Notes under the pieces: model-generated
Seen by the model: only the letters and a program-made list of their open reading frames with translations
What the model was told of the DNA's origin: nothing
Databases searched by the model: none
Shown here: piece after piece, positions 9,326-17,237 of the stretch
How positions within the stretch are numbered: the stretch's first letter is position 1
How the letters are laid out: each line of letters opens with the position of its first letter
Program-made: the position numbers and the translations under genes
Assembly: GCF_001436645.1 (NCBI RefSeq)
Contig: NZ_AYZI01000002.1
Span: 141,365-182,123 of the forward strand
Direction of reading: 5' to 3'
Source of the DNA: Fructilactobacillus florum DSM 22689 = JCM 16035
GTDB lineage: Bacteria > Bacillota > Bacilli > Lactobacillales > Lactobacillaceae
DNA: 40,759 bases

Positions 9326-9407
9326 TATAAACGTTGTTATTTGTTATATATGCAATTATTATTTGTACAAATTAATTTATATAATGTTTAATTGAAGTCA
9401 TTTAATG

Positions 9408-9416
9408 TGGTACAAT
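9408..9416 (+). promoter_or_regulatory. extended -10 promoter of the wall-protein gene
   Basis: TGG-TACAAT at 9408-9416 is an extended -10 element. A TTGAAG at 9392 is only 13 bases away, too close for a normal -35. The resulting transcript has a leader of about 185 nt. Confidence 0.45.
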
Positions 9417-9422
9417 TAACTG

Positions 9423-9607
9423 GTTGATCGTTTCGGAAGAAACTAATTAACGGAATGCTGGAAATACTTTTTGAAATTGACAATTCTCACTAGTTTTCAA
9501 TAACTAGGTGACTGCTTTTGGCGGGGTGGCTGATTGTCAAAATGAACGAAAGGAGACAAGTAGAATAACAACAAGCTGCCAATATAATTGCAACTTATAG
9601 GAGAAAA
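9423..9607 (+). promoter_or_regulatory. structured 5' leader of the wall-protein gene
   Basis: An 8-bp perfect inverted repeat, TTGACAAT (9477-9484) and ATTGTCAA (9533-9540), encloses a second hairpin built from CACTAGTT and AACTAGGTG. No poly-T terminator follows. The structure may stabilise the mRNA or control its translation. I do not recognise a known riboswitch class. Confidence 0.4.
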
Positions 9608-9610
9608 ATG

Positions 9611-11188
9611 ATGGCTAACAATAACTACAAACATATGGCAAAGAGTACTAAAACAGGATTGAAACTGGCTTCGGGAGTTTTGTTTTTTAGTAGCGCACTG
9701 GCACTTGGCACAGGAGCTGTTCATGCTGATACAACGAAACCAGTGACGACTGCTACTGTTCCAGCAACGACTAGTCAGGCACCAGCTGCTAAGAACGCCG
9801 CTGATACGACGATTCAATCGCAGACCGCTAATCAAATTTCCGCAACAAACTCAAATAATCAAAATGAAGCGACTGCTTCCCAAGCTACTGCAGTTAAAGC
9901 ACCAGAAGCACAGCCAGCAGATAATAAACAGGCTGCTACGCAACAAGAATATGATGCTGCTGCAAAAGCACAACAAGAAGCTCAAGCTAACCAACAAGCT
10001 GCTCAAAATAATGTTGATCAAGCTCAAAAGGGTCAACAAGAAGCCCAAGCAAACGTTGATCAAGCCCAAAAGACACAGCAAGAAGCCCAAAATGCTGTCA
10101 ACGACAATCAGGCGAAACAGCAACAAATCCAACAAAATATTAACGATAACCAAGCTAGCCTTAATTCTTTAAACAAGCAAAAGGACAGCACGGAATATCT
10201 ACAAAAACAAACGCAAAATAATATCAATAATGACATCTATGATGTTGGTAACTTGCAACAAGAAGTTAATCAAAAGCAGAGTGAAGTTACTCCACTTCAA
10301 GAGCAGTTCAACCGGGATCAGCAACAAAATGATCAAGCACAAAGTATGTTGCAGAGAAACCCTGGTTCTGACTGGGTTAAGCAGTTTGCTGAAATTAGTG
10401 CTGAAAAGTTAGCACAAAGTAAAGCTAACTATGATCGAGCTCAGTTTAACTATACTGATGCTCAACGACGTTATAGTGAAGCAGTTCAGAAGTTAAATGA
10501 TGATCAAGCTTACTTGACGGAACTTAATGACAACTTGGACAACATTAATGCTAAAATCAGTAATTTAACTGAGATTAACAACGATTACACGAATTATTTG
10601 CAAGGTTTGAAAGATCAGGTCGCTGGTTTAGAGCAAACTTTGAATGATGCTAATTCCAAGGTAGCGGAAGCACAACAGGCTTTAAAGACGGCCACTGATA
10701 AATTAACCAGTGCCCAACAGGCTTTGGATGATGCTAATGCGAAAATGGCAGATGCTCAGCGCGCCTTTGATGATGCCAAGGCAAAACTCGATGCCATGAA
10801 TAATAACAATGGCAACACTGATAACAATAACAATAACAATAACAACGACAACACCGATAACAGTAACAACAACGTTGATAACAACGGCAATGCTGATAAC
10901 AATAACAACAACGTTGATAACAATGGCAATGATGCTAATAATAACGGTGGTAACAAGACCGATAACCTTGGTAATAACAACAACAACAGCAACACTGATG
11001 GTAAATCAGCTAACACCAACACCAACAAGAACCAATCAGCTGATAAGCAAGTAGCAATGAGTCGAATGGCTAAAAATCAAGCTACTTTGCCCCAAACTGG
11101 TCAAAGTGACAGCCTTTTGCTAACGATTATTGGTGCTATCATGACGCTCTTTGCAACGTTAGGATTAGTTGCTAAACGTCGTCATTAA
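9611..11188 (+). CDS. LPXTG cell-wall-anchored coiled-coil protein
   Basis: This 525-residue surface protein has a signal peptide (cleavage likely after Ala39, GAVHA) and a Thr/Ala-rich spacer. A long Gln/Ala/Asp/Asn-rich coiled coil runs from about residue 100 to 395, with repeats such as AQ.AQQEAQ and VDQAQK, followed by an almost pure Asn/Asp/Gly/Thr segment at about 396-472. It ends in a sortase signal: LPQTG at residues 493-497, a hydrophobic helix and the tail KRRH. Sortase A would cut after Thr and link it to peptidoglycan. The ATG at 9611 sits seven bases from AGGAG; the in-frame ATG at 9608 is too close to be ideal but possible. Its ligand and role (adhesion, aggregation or spacing from the wall) are unknown. 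Confidence 0.88.
   Translation: MANNNYKHMAKSTKTGLKLASGVLFFSSALALGTGAVHADTTKPVTTATVPATTSQAPAAKNAADTTIQSQTANQISATNSNNQNEATASQATAVKAPEAQPADNKQAATQQEYDAAAKAQQEAQANQQAAQNNVDQAQKGQQEAQANVDQAQKTQQEAQNAVNDNQAKQQQIQQNINDNQASLNSLNKQKDSTEYLQKQTQNNINNDIYDVGNLQQEVNQKQSEVTPLQEQFNRDQQQNDQAQSMLQRNPGSDWVKQFAEISAEKLAQSKANYDRAQFNYTDAQRRYSEAVQKLNDDQAYLTELNDNLDNINAKISNLTEINNDYTNYLQGLKDQVAGLEQTLNDANSKVAEAQQALKTATDKLTSAQQALDDANAKMADAQRAFDDAKAKLDAMNNNNGNTDNNNNNNNNDNTDNSNNNVDNNGNADNNNNNVDNNGNDANNNGGNKTDNLGNNNNNSNTDGKSANTNTNKNQSADKQVAMSRMAKNQATLPQTGQSDSLLLTIIGAIMTLFATLGLVAKRRH
10797..11028 (+). repeat. low-complexity AAC/AAT-rich repeat tract encoding poly-Asn region
   Basis: This tract consists largely of AAC, AAT, GAT and GGC codons with recurring GATAACAATAAC and AACGTTGATAAC units. 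It encodes the Asn-rich stalk of the wall protein. Tracts like this commonly change length between strains by slippage or recombination. Confidence 0.8.
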
Positions 11189-11212
11189 TTAGATTCTGAT
11201 GATCTATTAATT

Positions 11213-11252
11213 AAAAAGCGAGTGAACTTATTAAAGTTCACTCGCTTTTTTT
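11213..11252 (+). terminator. terminator of the wall-protein gene
   Basis: A long stem AGCGAGTGAACTT/AAGTTCACTCGCT with an ATTA loop, flanked by A-run and T7, is a strong intrinsic terminator and could work on both strands. Confidence 0.9.
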
Positions 11253-11338
11253 GGTAGTCTGAGCTGCTGTTGACAACTAATTTAGGCTTATAATAAGAGC
11301 TATGCTAGTTTTTAGGTTCGGGAGGCGTACAAACTAAT

Positions 11339-11569
11339 TTGAGTTATTACACATTATTTTCTTTGCTAACTAAATTACGAGGTCTCATTTATTATGGAAT
11401 CCATAGTCGCCGCGGTCAGCAATTACTAATCTTAATAATTATCATTATAACGGTCAGTTTAATCTATTGTTGGGCTCGGCATAGTCGCAATCCAAACGCG
11501 CAAACCCAGGCTGACCTCGTAGCGAGAGCAGCTGCAGTTTTTAAGCGGTTGCTTAATTTATTTCATTAA
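11339..11569 (+). CDS. small single-pass membrane protein, unknown function
   Basis: The open frame encodes 76 residues with a basic N-terminal part (SRRGQQ), one strong hydrophobic helix at about residues 28-46 containing an Ile-rich run, and a short amphipathic tail. The start would be TTG at 11339, 13 bases behind a GGAGG ribosome site. That is longer than usual, so the start and even the gene are uncertain. Another small membrane gene follows after 15 bases, which supports a two-gene unit. A TTGACA (11270) and a TATAAT (11289) lie upstream but only 13 bases apart. I recognise no family. Confidence 0.45.
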   Translation: MSYYTLFSLLTKLRGLIYYGIHSRRGQQLLILIIIIITVSLIYCWARHSRNPNAQTQADLVARAAAVFKRLLNLFH

Positions 11570-11584
11570 GGAGTATGATTAGTT

Positions 11585-11782
11585 TTGTTTTTGATTTTGT
11601 TTTTATTGGTTTTTTTAATTTTTTATGCTTTTTTCCGATTGGATTGTTGTAGTTGGATAATTTGGTTATTTATCGTGCTAGGATTACTTGCTTTGCTAAT
11701 TAATGGATTGATATACATTATTGGTATTTTGATCGTGATAGCGGTAGTTTACTTAATTTGTCAATGGTTTCAGCGTCATTAA
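11585..11782 (+). CDS. very small hydrophobic two-helix membrane protein, unknown function
   Basis: The 65-residue product is almost entirely hydrophobic, with one helix at about residues 1-17, the polar break RLDCCS and a second hydrophobic stretch from about 22 to 60, ending in WFQRH. The start is TTG at 11585, 11 bases behind AAGGAG. An ATG at 11575 overlaps that ribosome site and opens a different, short frame, so it is not favoured. The gene follows the 76-residue gene closely. Its length is in the range of small membrane regulators or single-peptide toxins, but there is no evidence for either. Confidence 0.45.
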   Translation: MFLILFLLVFLIFYAFFRLDCCSWIIWLFIVLGLLALLINGLIYIIGILIVIAVVYLICQWFQRH

Positions 11783-11840
11783 TTAAAGTTACAGTTATGA
11801 ATTTGAAGCGTTGGTAGCCACTGTTCCTTTTTAAACATAA

Positions 11841-11877
11841 AACCCCACAACCATTTAAATAGGTTGCGGGGTTTTTA
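11841..11877. terminator. bidirectional terminator between small membrane genes and tRNA-Asn
   Basis: The stem AACCCCACAACC/GGTTGCGGGGTT surrounds an AT-rich loop, with TTTTT on the plus side and TTTT on the minus side. It can end the plus-strand small genes and the minus-strand tRNA transcript. A second hairpin, TTGGTC/GACCAA, lies at 11881-11900. Confidence 0.8.
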
Positions 11878-11934
11878 TGGTTGGTCAAAAGTTCGACCAA
11901 GTTGAAAATGGAAAGGTAGCTTCGCGGATGCTAA

Positions 11935-12008
11935 CTGTCGTGGCTGGGCTCGAACCAGCGACATCCTGATTAACAGTCAGGTGTTTCTACCAACTGAACT
12001 ACACGACA
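11935..12008 (-). tRNA. tRNA-Asn (anticodon GTT)
   Basis: On the minus strand a full cloverleaf can be folded. The acceptor is TGTCGTG/CACGACA, the D-arm has the GTTCAGTTGGTAG loop, and the anticodon stem-loop is CCTGA-CTGTTAA-TCAGG with GTT. The T-arm is GCTGG-TTCGAGC-CCAGC and the discriminator is G. CCA is not encoded, so it must be added enzymatically. One D-stem pair appears mismatched (C-A). It is the only tRNA in the window. Confidence 0.95.
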
Positions 12009-12026
12009 ATGAAATTAATTAGTAAA

Positions 12027-12055
12027 ATCTTAACATAGTGTTAAATTAAAAACAA
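12027..12055 (-). promoter_or_regulatory. tRNA-Asn promoter
   Basis: On the minus strand TTGTTT is followed after 17 bases by TAAGAT with an upstream TGT (extended -10). The predicted start lies about ten bases before the tRNA 5' end. The region includes the palindrome TTAACACTATGTTAA. Confidence 0.6.
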
Positions 12056-12083
12056 CGTAAAAGTTAAAAAGAAACGATAATTA

Positions 12084-12797
12084 TTATATTTCTTGGCAAT
12101 TGCCGACAAAATGATAGCCGAATCCACGGACAGTTTTAATGCGGGTGGGTTGTTTGGGGTTGGGCTCAATTTTATCGCGTAAATGGCTGATGTGCATATC
12201 GACCATCCGTGATGTTTGAGAAATATCGTAGATGTCTCCCCAAACACCGGCAAGAAGTTGTTGGCGACTAAGAACCCGGGGGCGTTGTTCGACGAGGTAA
12301 ATTAATAGTTTTAGTTCTTTGGGAGTCAATCCAAGGTCTTGGCCATGTTTGAAGGCTTTATATTTTTGACGATCAATCGTCACGTCATCAAGAATGATTT
12401 TATGATTAGGAATAGGTTGCTGGGAGCTTGGGGAAGTGGTTGGTTGATATAAGCGCATTCGCTGTTGCAACCGAGCAAAGGTTGTTTCAAAGTCCAGCGG
12501 TAAAGTTAAGACATCATCGATGCCAGCAGCAAAGGCAGCAATGAACGGCTTAGAAGCACCAATGAGGGTAATGGGAAGTTTGAATTGTTCGCGTAACTTA
12601 GTCAGTTCTGGCTGGCTGGCGTCCCAAGGGAAACTAGATAAGTCCCAAAAAAGGGCGCTACTGTTTTTTTGTTGGATTTTAGTTGCACAATCACTGGGAT
12701 GCTCGACGGTATCGACGAAGCATCCGTGATCGCTAAAATACTGACTAAAATCGATTGCGAGCGAGAGTTGCTTTGTTACTAGGGTAAAATGTTGCAT
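12084..12797 (-). CDS. PhoB/OmpR-type response regulator with degenerate receiver
   Basis: This 237-residue protein has an N-terminal receiver-like domain (1-115) and a typical winged-helix DNA-binding domain (about 135-235: DLGLTPKELKLLIYL, VDMHISHLRDKI, IKTVRGFGYHF). The receiver keeps a phosphoacceptor-position Asp52 (FWDLS). It has Thr8-Lys9 where the Mg-binding acidic pair should be, Gly80 in place of the switch Thr/Ser, and Leu99 in place of the conserved Lys. Normal phosphorylation is therefore doubtful. No histidine kinase is adjacent. It is divergent from pstS and sits beside a Pho-box array, so it probably takes the PhoP role at the pst promoter. That last step is inference. Confidence 0.88.
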   Translation of the reverse strand: MQHFTLVTKQLSLAIDFSQYFSDHGCFVDTVEHPSDCATKIQQKNSSALFWDLSSFPWDASQPELTKLREQFKLPITLIGASKPFIAAFAAGIDDVLTLPLDFETTFARLQQRMRLYQPTTSPSSQQPIPNHKIILDDVTIDRQKYKAFKHGQDLGLTPKELKLLIYLVEQRPRVLSRQQLLAGVWGDIYDISQTSRMVDMHISHLRDKIEPNPKQPTRIKTVRGFGYHFVGNCQEI

Positions 12798-12821
12798 GGA
12801 TTCACCTCAAGGATGGTCTGC

Positions 12822-12875
12822 TTTACGAAATCTTTACAAGAAAACAACCTGACATTTACACACCATTATTATACT
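12822..12875 (+). promoter_or_regulatory. Pho-box array and pstS promoter
   Basis: Hexamers TTTACG (12822), TTTACA (12833), ACAACC (12844, weak) and TTTACA (12855) repeat with an exact 11-bp period, the TT(A/T/C)ACA-N5 arrangement known for PhoP binding in Bacillus. A TATACT at 12870-12875 supplies the -10. With a start near 12882 the boxes span about -60 to -22, as in PhoP-activated promoters. The array lies between the divergent regulator and pstS and could serve both. Confidence 0.75.
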
Positions 12876-12926
12876 TGGTTTTGTAACCAAATAAAAACAA
12901 TGGGTCAGATGACTAGGAGGTCATTT

Positions 12927-13808
12927 ATGAAATCGAGACCGTGGCTGGCAGCAGTAGCGATAATAACTGGTCTTAGTTTACTTAGCGGTTGTGGCACCAA
13001 GGATAAAGCTAACTCGGTGACGGCGGTGGGCTCAACAGCCCTACAGCCGCTGGTTCAAAAAGCTGGAACTGATTATCAGCATGTTCACCCAGAAACTAAC
13101 ATTACGGTTCAAGGTGGCGGGTCAGGAACCGGGCTCGGACAGGTGGAAAGTGGAGCCGTAAATATTGGGAATTCCGATATTTTTGCTCAAGAAAAGCCTG
13201 GTGTGACGGCTTCCAAACTAAAAGATCACCAGGTTGCCGTAGTGGGAGTGGTCCCCGTCGTGAATGAAAAAAATGGTGTGAAAAACCTTTCCGAAGAGCA
13301 ACTTCAGCGGATCTTTACTGGTAAGGTGAAAAATTGGAAAGAAGTGGGTGGTCATAATGTTCCTATCATTGTGATTAATCGTTCCCAAGGAAGTGGAACG
13401 CGAAAGACATTTGAAAGCAAAATACTTCATGGGCAAGAGGCCGTCAAGAGTCAAGAACAAGATTCAAATGGGACGGTCAAGAAGATCGTGGCCAATACTC
13501 CAGGAACAATTAGCTATCTGTCCCTTCCATACCTAAGTACGGATGTCCAACCAGTTAAGATTAATCATGTGGTGGCCAATTATCATAACATCACAACTAA
13601 CAAATGGCAGCTATGGTCATATGAACATATGTATACCAGCAAAAAGCCAACTGAGAAAACGCAGAAATTTATCGATTATATTTTATCACCAGCAACGCAA
13701 CAAAATTTAGTTCGAAAGGCGGGCTATGTTAGTGTTCACGATATGAAGGTCTACGCTACGGCGGATGGTCAGATTCATCAGAAACAACCGAAGAAAGGAG
13801 TCAAGTAA
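12927..13808 (+). CDS. pstS: phosphate ABC transporter substrate-binding lipoprotein
   Basis: PstS captures inorganic phosphate outside the membrane and delivers it to PstCA. The signal peptide ends in the lipobox LLSGC, with Cys22 as the lipidation site. Family motifs are visible: AVGSTALQPLV, the phosphate-loop-like GGGSGTGLGQVESGAVNIGNSD, and the second binding loop RSQGSGTRKTFE. The mature protein is short (293 residues in all), as in other Gram-positive PstS. The ATG at 12927 sits six bases behind TAGGAGG; earlier in-frame ATGs would put the signal sequence too far inside. pstC begins on its stop codon, starting a six-gene operon. Confidence 0.95.
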   Translation: MKSRPWLAAVAIITGLSLLSGCGTKDKANSVTAVGSTALQPLVQKAGTDYQHVHPETNITVQGGGSGTGLGQVESGAVNIGNSDIFAQEKPGVTASKLKDHQVAVVGVVPVVNEKNGVKNLSEEQLQRIFTGKVKNWKEVGGHNVPIIVINRSQGSGTRKTFESKILHGQEAVKSQEQDSNGTVKKIVANTPGTISYLSLPYLSTDVQPVKINHVVANYHNITTNKWQLWSYEHMYTSKKPTEKTQKFIDYILSPATQQNLVRKAGYVSVHDMKVYATADGQIHQKQPKKGVK

Positions 13809-14731
13809 TGAATGATGTTCAACGAAAACTAATGCAACCAAGTGCGGCTACCAAACAAGATCGGCGTGGCAAAATCATTAGCTTGATTTGTATTGTTTTT
13901 ATCTTGATCTTAACGGTTTCCCTAATTGGTTTTATTGCCGTTCGGGGGTTGGCCACGTTTTTTACTAATCATGTTTCGTTGCGCGAGTTTTTCTTCAGTA
14001 GTGCTTGGAATCCTGGTCAACTAGGCAAAAACGGGCAACCACAAGTTGGAGCAGCTGCCATGATTACGGCATCATTTGCAGTGACGTTGCTGTCAGCAAT
14101 TCTGGCGACGCCATTTGCGGTGGCGGTGGCCCTTTACATGACAGAATTAGCGCCAAAACGGGGAGCACGGTTGTTGCAACCAGTCATTGAACTATTAGTT
14201 GGGATCCCTTCCGTAGTTTACGGCTTTATTGGGCTCATCGTAGTGGTTCCGGCAATTCGAACCCTGTTTGGTGGAACCGGTTTTGGGGTGTTGGCTGGAT
14301 CCTTAGTTTTGTTTGTGATGATTCTACCGACGATTACTTCGTTAACAATCGATAGCCTAAAACAAGTGCCAGATTATTATCGGAGTGCATCGCTTGCGCT
14401 GGGGGCGACCCGTTGGCAAACGATTTATAAAGTTATTTTACGGGCTGCTTTGCCAGGCATCTTAACGGCGGTGGTCTTTGGAATGGCACGCGCTTTCGGC
14501 GAAGCACTGGCAGTTCAGATGGTGATCGGGAATGCAGCATTGATGCCCACCAGTTTAGTAACTCCAACTGCAACGTTGACTAGTCAACTCACTTCTCAGA
14601 TGGGTGATACGATTATGGGTACCTTGCCGAACAATGCCCTATGGTCATTAGCGCTAGTCCTCTTGTTAATGTCCGTGATCTTCAATGTTTTGATTAAATG
14701 GATTGGAAAACGAGGAGAAATGCAGAAATGA
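13808..14731 (+). CDS. pstC: phosphate ABC transporter permease PstC
   Basis: This is a 307-residue inner-membrane permease with a cytoplasmic N-terminus, a first helix at about residues 24-48 and a binding-protein-dependent transport domain at about 75-300. The EAA-like coupling loop is SLALGATRWQTIYKVILRAA. It pairs with PstA to form the phosphate channel. Its ATG overlaps the pstS TAA by one base, and AAAGGAG lies seven bases upstream, which indicates translational coupling. Confidence 0.93.
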   Translation: MNDVQRKLMQPSAATKQDRRGKIISLICIVFILILTVSLIGFIAVRGLATFFTNHVSLREFFFSSAWNPGQLGKNGQPQVGAAAMITASFAVTLLSAILATPFAVAVALYMTELAPKRGARLLQPVIELLVGIPSVVYGFIGLIVVVPAIRTLFGGTGFGVLAGSLVLFVMILPTITSLTIDSLKQVPDYYRSASLALGATRWQTIYKVILRAALPGILTAVVFGMARAFGEALAVQMVIGNAALMPTSLVTPTATLTSQLTSQMGDTIMGTLPNNALWSLALVLLLMSVIFNVLIKWIGKRGEMQK

Positions 14732-15636
14732 AAAAATCGACTAACGTTACGGCGCAACGTAACAACCGGTGGGCACTGCTTGGGATTAAAGCGATGGTTG
14801 GTGTCGTCGTATTGATTTTAATTGCGCTACTTGGCGATATTTTAATAACTGGTTTACCGCATGTTTCGTGGCATTTTTTAACCTCGCCCTCTAAGGACTT
14901 TGGAGCAGGAGGAGGTATTGCTAACCAGTTATTTAACTCTATCTACATTTTAGTACTGACCTTGTTAATTTCTTGTCCTATTGCCCTAGGGGCGGGCATT
15001 TACTTATCTGAGTTTGCTAGACCTAATTTTTTGACCAGTGTGATTCGGACAATAATCGAGGTTTTGAGTTCACTTCCTTCGATTGTCATTGGTTTGTTTG
15101 GCTATCTAATTTTGGTAATTAAATTTCAATTTGATTTCTCCATTTTTTCAGGAGCAATCGCGGTAATGTTGGTAAACCTACCGTTGTTAACCCGTAATAC
15201 AGAAGAGGCCTTGCATGCTGTTCCGCAAACCCAACGAGAAGCCGGCTGGGCTTTGGGTCTGTCAAAGTGGCGAACTATCAGCCGAATCATTTTACCAGCA
15301 GCCATTCCCGGGTTGGTCACAGGAGTGATTTTAAGTGCGGGACGCATTTTTGGCGAAGCGGCAGCACTGATCTATACTGCAGGCCAAAGCGCACCGTTGA
15401 TTAGTTATACGAACTGGAATCCGTTCAGTCCGACGAGTTTTTTAAACCCGATGCGCCCAGCAGAAACGCTGGCTGTCCATATTTGGAAATTAAATACAGA
15501 TGGGATTACCCCGGATGCTACGCAAATTTCTAGTGGCGCTTCAGCGGTGCTAATCATAGTTATTCTGATTATTATTTTGGGGTCGCGTTGGCTTGGTAGT
15601 TACTTGTATCGAAAAATGGGCGGAACAAAGTCCTAG
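14728..15636 (+). CDS. pstA: phosphate ABC transporter permease PstA
   Basis: This second permease subunit has 302 residues and about six helices. The coupling loop is GWALGLSKWRTISRIILPAA and the conserved loop SSLPSIVIGLFGY. The ATG at 14728 overlaps the pstC stop (ATGA) and follows AGGAG. A possible start 30 bases earlier lies inside the pstC coding end and has no ribosome site. Confidence 0.93.
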   Translation: MKKSTNVTAQRNNRWALLGIKAMVGVVVLILIALLGDILITGLPHVSWHFLTSPSKDFGAGGGIANQLFNSIYILVLTLLISCPIALGAGIYLSEFARPNFLTSVIRTIIEVLSSLPSIVIGLFGYLILVIKFQFDFSIFSGAIAVMLVNLPLLTRNTEEALHAVPQTQREAGWALGLSKWRTISRIILPAAIPGLVTGVILSAGRIFGEAAALIYTAGQSAPLISYTNWNPFSPTSFLNPMRPAETLAVHIWKLNTDGITPDATQISSGASAVLIIVILIIILGSRWLGSYLYRKMGGTKS

Positions 15637-15647
15637 AAAGGTAAAAT

Positions 15648-16436
15648 ATGGCATCTTACAATTTGGATGAAAGCTATCTTTATCAGGCGGCGGGTCCATT
15701 TGCGATTACCACGCAGGATTTGAACGTTTACTATGGGAACCATCAGGCAACTTTTAATGCAAATCTCAAATTTCCTAGTAATCGAATTACAGCACTCATT
15801 GGAGCTTCTGGTTCGGGAAAATCGACATTTTTACGAAGCCTAAATCGGTTAAATGATGGAATTGCTCGGGTGACTGGAAAAATTGAGTATCAAGGGATTG
15901 ATATTAATCAAGCAGCCGTGAATGTCTACGAGGTGCGGCGTCGGATTGGAATGGTTTTTCAGCATCCTAATCCTTTTGCCAAGTCGATTTATGAAAATAT
16001 TGCTTTCCCTTTAAAACAACTCGGGATGACTAGTGATCTTTCAAACCGAGTTGAGGAGAGTCTCCGGGCAGCGGCACTGTGGGACGAGGTTCATGATAAG
16101 TTACAGGAAAGTGCGTTAGATTTATCTGGGGGTCAGCAGCAGCGATTGTGTATTGCTCGAGCAATCGCTGTCAAACCTGAGATTCTTTTGATGGATGAGC
16201 CAACCAGTGCTCTAGATCCCATCTCAAGTCGAAAGATTGAAGCAACCATGCAGCAGTTAAAAAAAGATTATACGATTATTATCGTAACGCATAATATGCA
16301 GCAGGCTGCTCGTTCCAGTGACTTTACGGCATTCTTTCATTTAGGACATGTCATTGAATTTAATAAGACTTCCCACTTATTTACAACGCCTCGGATGCCA
16401 ACCACCGAGGACTATATTTCCGGACACTTTGGTTAA
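15648..16436 (+). CDS. pstB: phosphate ABC transporter ATP-binding protein PstB, first copy
   Basis: This is the ATPase that powers PstCA, 262 residues long. It has Walker [10 protein letters not shown], a Q-loop in VFQHPNPF, the signature LSGGQQQR, Walker [13 protein letters not shown] and the switch His in IIVTHNMQQ. An N-terminal extension of about 15 residues ([14 protein letters not shown]) separates it from the second copy. It is eleven bases downstream of pstA and just upstream of a second pstB. Confidence 0.94.
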   Translation: MASYNLDESYLYQAAGPFAITTQDLNVYYGNHQATFNANLKFPSNRITALIGASGSGKSTFLRSLNRLNDGIARVTGKIEYQGIDINQAAVNVYEVRRRIGMVFQHPNPFAKSIYENIAFPLKQLGMTSDLSNRVEESLRAAALWDEVHDKLQESALDLSGGQQQRLCIARAIAVKPEILLMDEPTSALDPISSRKIEATMQQLKKDYTIIIVTHNMQQAARSSDFTAFFHLGHVIEFNKTSHLFTTPRMPTTEDYISGHFG

Positions 16437-16448
16437 GAGGAGAAATAA

Positions 16449-17219
16449 ATGACAAAGCAAAGTACGTCACCGCTCCTACGGACCCGTGACGTTCATCTAT
16501 ACTATGGAGAAAAAGAGGCCCTCCATGGGATTAATTTGGATTTTAATCAGCATGAAATCACGGCATTGATTGGACCTTCTGGTTGTGGGAAGTCGACCTA
16601 TTTACGTTGCTTGAATCGGATGAATGATTTAGCTGGCAACGTGACGATTACGGGTAGTTTTGAGTTAGACGGTCAAGATATTTATCGTCCCCAACAAGAC
16701 GTGGTTGAGTTACGAAAACTGGTTGGAATGGTTTTTCAACAGCCCAATCCGTTTCCTTTCTCAGTGTTTGATAACGTTGCTTATGGAATGCGAGTACAGG
16801 GGATTACTGATAAAAAAGTCCTTACAGAGCGGGTTGAAAGTAGCTTACGCCAAGCAGCTGTCTGGGATGAGGTCAAAGACCAGCTCAATAAGAATGCGCT
16901 TGCTTTTTCAGGGGGGCAACAACAGCGGATTTGTATTGCCCGGTTACTAGCAGTTCAACCCGAGGTGATCTTATTAGATGAACCAACGAGCGCTCTGGAT
17001 CCCATTTCCAGTGCCAAGATTGAAGAGACGCTACAAGATATCAAAACTGACTATACGATTATCATCGTGACGCACAGTATGCAACAAGCTTCACGGATTT
17101 CTGACAAGACCGCATTTATGCTGAATGGTGATTTAATTGAGTATGGGAAGACCAAAAAATTATTTTTAAATCCAGAAAAAGAAGCAACTAGTGACTATTT
17201 AAATGGTAAATTTGGCTAA
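16449..17219 (+). CDS. pstB: phosphate ABC transporter ATP-binding protein PstB, second copy
   Basis: This is a paralogue of the preceding gene with 256 residues and all ATPase motifs intact: [29 protein letters not shown] and IIVTHSMQQ. Tandem pstB genes are common in lactobacilli. Whether the two form a heterodimer or replace one another cannot be told here. It is separated from the first copy by 12 bases with a GAGGAG site. Confidence 0.94.
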   Translation: MTKQSTSPLLRTRDVHLYYGEKEALHGINLDFNQHEITALIGPSGCGKSTYLRCLNRMNDLAGNVTITGSFELDGQDIYRPQQDVVELRKLVGMVFQQPNPFPFSVFDNVAYGMRVQGITDKKVLTERVESSLRQAAVWDEVKDQLNKNALAFSGGQQQRICIARLLAVQPEVILLDEPTSALDPISSAKIEETLQDIKTDYTIIIVTHSMQQASRISDKTAFMLNGDLIEYGKTKKLFLNPEKEATSDYLNGKFG

Positions 17220-17237
17220 ATTAGTAAGGGGGATATG

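Noticed and set aside
10756-11054. Leu-rich and Thr/Ile-rich open frames over the Asn-rich tract
   Set aside because: They are by-products of the AAC/AAT repeat in other frames and on the other strand.
12789-12926. Longer pstS start at 12789
   Set aside because: It would add 46 residues before the signal peptide, run through the Pho-box promoter and overlap the divergent regulator. TAGGAGG before 12927 decides the start.
15648-17219. Tandem pstB genes as a novel arrangement
   Set aside because: Two adjacent pstB genes are a known feature of pst operons in lactobacilli and streptococci; both copies have all motifs.
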